Under the pieces are notes generated by a model that made no database searches, was not told the origin of the DNA, and saw only the letters and a program-made list of their open reading frames with translations. A program made the translations under genes and the position numbers. Below are positions 6,285 through 6,923 of a DNA stretch of 6,923 bases, piece by piece. This DNA is from Alphaproteobacteria bacterium (lineage in GTDB: Bacteria; Pseudomonadota; Alphaproteobacteria; UBA828). The number at the start of each line of letters is the position of its first letter. The first letter of the stretch is position 1. Location: assembly GCA_029937205.1 (NCBI GenBank), contig JAPYQV010000147.1, positions 1 through 6,923 on the forward strand. Direction: 5' to 3'.

Positions 6285-6733
6285 GTGGCGGCGGCGCTGG
6301 CCGAACTTGCGCCGGATGGCGCGCGGCGCAACGCGCTCGGCGCGGCAGAAGCCGAGTTGGAAGCGTACCAGCGCGCCATCCAGACGGCCCGCGAGAGCGG
6401 CGATTCCACCGCCTGGGGGTGCAAGCCAACAGGGATTTCCAGTTCTGTGTTTTCGCCGCCGCCCGCTCGCATCACCTGATGCCGATGATCGAAAGCATGT
6501 GGCCGCAGTCCGGCCCCATCCTCTCGGCGCCTTTCGATCAATCCGAGGCGCCGGATATCATGCAGTGGAACACCACCGGCGCCTTGCTCGATGCCCTCAA
6601 AGCCGGTGATGCCGACGCCGCGCGCAGCGCCGTCGAAATAGCGTTTGCCGATGAGGTCGACTGGTTCCACGCCAATTTCAAGTTCGATGCCTTGGAAAAC
6701 CAGCGCCCGAGCGAGCAAAAAGAGGCGAGCTAA
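6274..6733 (+). pseudogene. GntR-family transcriptional regulator, FCD ligand-binding domain only (frameshifted)
   Basis: In frame 6276-6416 the sequence reads GLAVAAALAELAPDGARRNA, then AEAELEAYQRAIQTARESGD. In the +2 frame it continues VQANRDFQFCVFAAARSHHL, MPMIESMWPQSGPIL and, after a linker, TGALLDALKAGDADAARSAV, ending at TAA 6731-6733. The N-R-x-F-x-F, PMIESMW and LLxALKAGDAxAAR blocks are the conserved core of the FCD domain in FadR-type GntR regulators, which bind small acids. The N-terminal winged-helix DNA-binding domain is absent, and one G more in the G5 run at 6415-6419 would join the two frames. The first about 20 residues (ALAELAPDGARRNALG) could instead be the missing helix of the glycosyltransferase tail. 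Either way no working regulator can be made here. Confidence 0.65.
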
Positions 6734-6736
6734 AGG

Positions 6737-6844
6737 CTAGCCCGGCGCCATCGCCGCTTCGACGACCGCCATCACTTCCGCGATCATACGCGCGCGGGTG
6801 AAGTGCGCCCGCACCCGGGCACGGCCGCATGCGCCGCTCGGCCC
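6737..6844 (-). pseudogene. Glycosyltransferase family 4, C-terminal tail (inverted fragment)
   Basis: Reading leftward, codons from 6844 give GPSGACGRARVRAHFTRARM followed by IAEVMAVVEAAMAPG and a TAG at 6739-6737. G-x-x-GRARV-x-x-x-F-x-x-x-RM is the usual C-terminal helix pair of GT4 enzymes. The upstream part of such a protein is not adjacent: the frame instead meets an IS3 transposase fragment at about 6838-6846. It may be the missing end of the glycosyltransferase broken on the other strand, because it supplies just the part absent there, but it could come from a different GT4 gene. Confidence 0.5.
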
Positions 6845-6923
6845 CTTGGTTTGCGGCGTTGCGTTGAACGATGTTGGCCAAGGACGCGACAGATACGACG
6901 CTCAGACAATTTCAGTTCGCCAT
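6835..6923 (-). mobile_element. IS3-family insertion sequence, OrfB transposase N-terminal fragment (runs off the right edge)
   Basis: The minus strand from 6921 reads GELKLSERRICRVLGQHRST, then QRRKPRGRA. SERRxCRVLGQHRSTQR with a following PRGRA is a hallmark of the N-terminal region of IS3-family OrfB transposases, just before the integrase core. After about 6835 the frame loses any similarity and stops, so the DDE catalytic domain is not present on this side: the element is cut here and joined to the inverted glycosyltransferase tail. The rest of the element, if any, lies beyond the window edge. Confidence 0.7.

Noticed and set aside
6010..6609. Intact 199-residue, naturally permuted glycosyltransferase
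   Set aside because: Only residues up to about 92 are GT4-like and they are in the wrong order; the remainder is an out-of-frame reading of the FCD fragment.
5693..6718. Minus-strand open frame of 341 codons as a single gene
   Set aside because: Only its 5879-6004 part has recognisable protein sequence (the inverted GT block); the rest is antisense to forward glycosyltransferase and FCD blocks.
1..6923. CRISPR array, tRNA, rRNA, toxin-antitoxin or defence system
   Set aside because: No regularly spaced repeats, no tRNA-like cloverleaf or rRNA sequence, and no pair of small genes with such motifs were seen on either strand.

Overview
The window looks like chromosomal DNA of a fairly GC-rich alphaproteobacterium. 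The codon usage, a Rhodospirillales-like FkbM methyltransferase, a P1-family peptidase and a GntR/FCD remnant all point that way, but no rRNA or other marker gene fixes the taxon. No tRNA, rRNA or CRISPR array was seen.

Layout. Positions 1-218 (-) hold the N-terminal end of an MDR-type NADP-dependent oxidoreductase. It is divergent from a TTC38-like TPR protein at 320-1639 (+). An FkbM-family methyltransferase follows at 1713-2471 (+). Its 3' end runs into the 3' end of an oppositely oriented CHASE-domain membrane sensor (2341-3174, -), which stops just after the sensor domain and has lost its output half. Next come an AT-rich spacer and an intact 5'-methylthioadenosine/S-adenosylhomocysteine nucleosidase (3260-4018, -). 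This is divergent from an intact P1-family (DmpA/S58) aminopeptidase (4146-5291, +) across a 127-bp spacer that carries a palindrome and a plausible promoter.

The last 1.6 kb (5288-6923) is a gene graveyard and the most unusual part. A group-4 glycosyltransferase gene starts with a TTGA overlap on the peptidase stop and is then broken. Its N-terminal half has a nonsense codon and a frameshift. The segment that should follow is present but inverted (about 5883-6004). The next two segments are forward but in swapped order, which cuts the EX7E motif in two. A C-terminal GT4 tail lies inverted at 6737-6844. The pieces add up to about one normal-length GT4 gene (about 368 codons). Wedged in are a frameshifted FCD domain of a GntR-family regulator and, at the right edge, the start of an IS3-family OrfB transposase fragment. 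This could be a real microhomology-driven rearrangement next to a mobile element or an assembly/amplification chimera; the sequence alone cannot decide, and several observations favour caution.

The intact genes are mostly unlinked housekeeping or hydrolytic functions: MTA/SAH salvage, peptide or amide hydrolysis, methylation of an unknown substrate and a TPR protein of unknown role. The former peptidase-glycosyltransferase coupling is the only clear operon-like signal on the + strand. I see no evidence for a novel intact defence or biosynthetic system.
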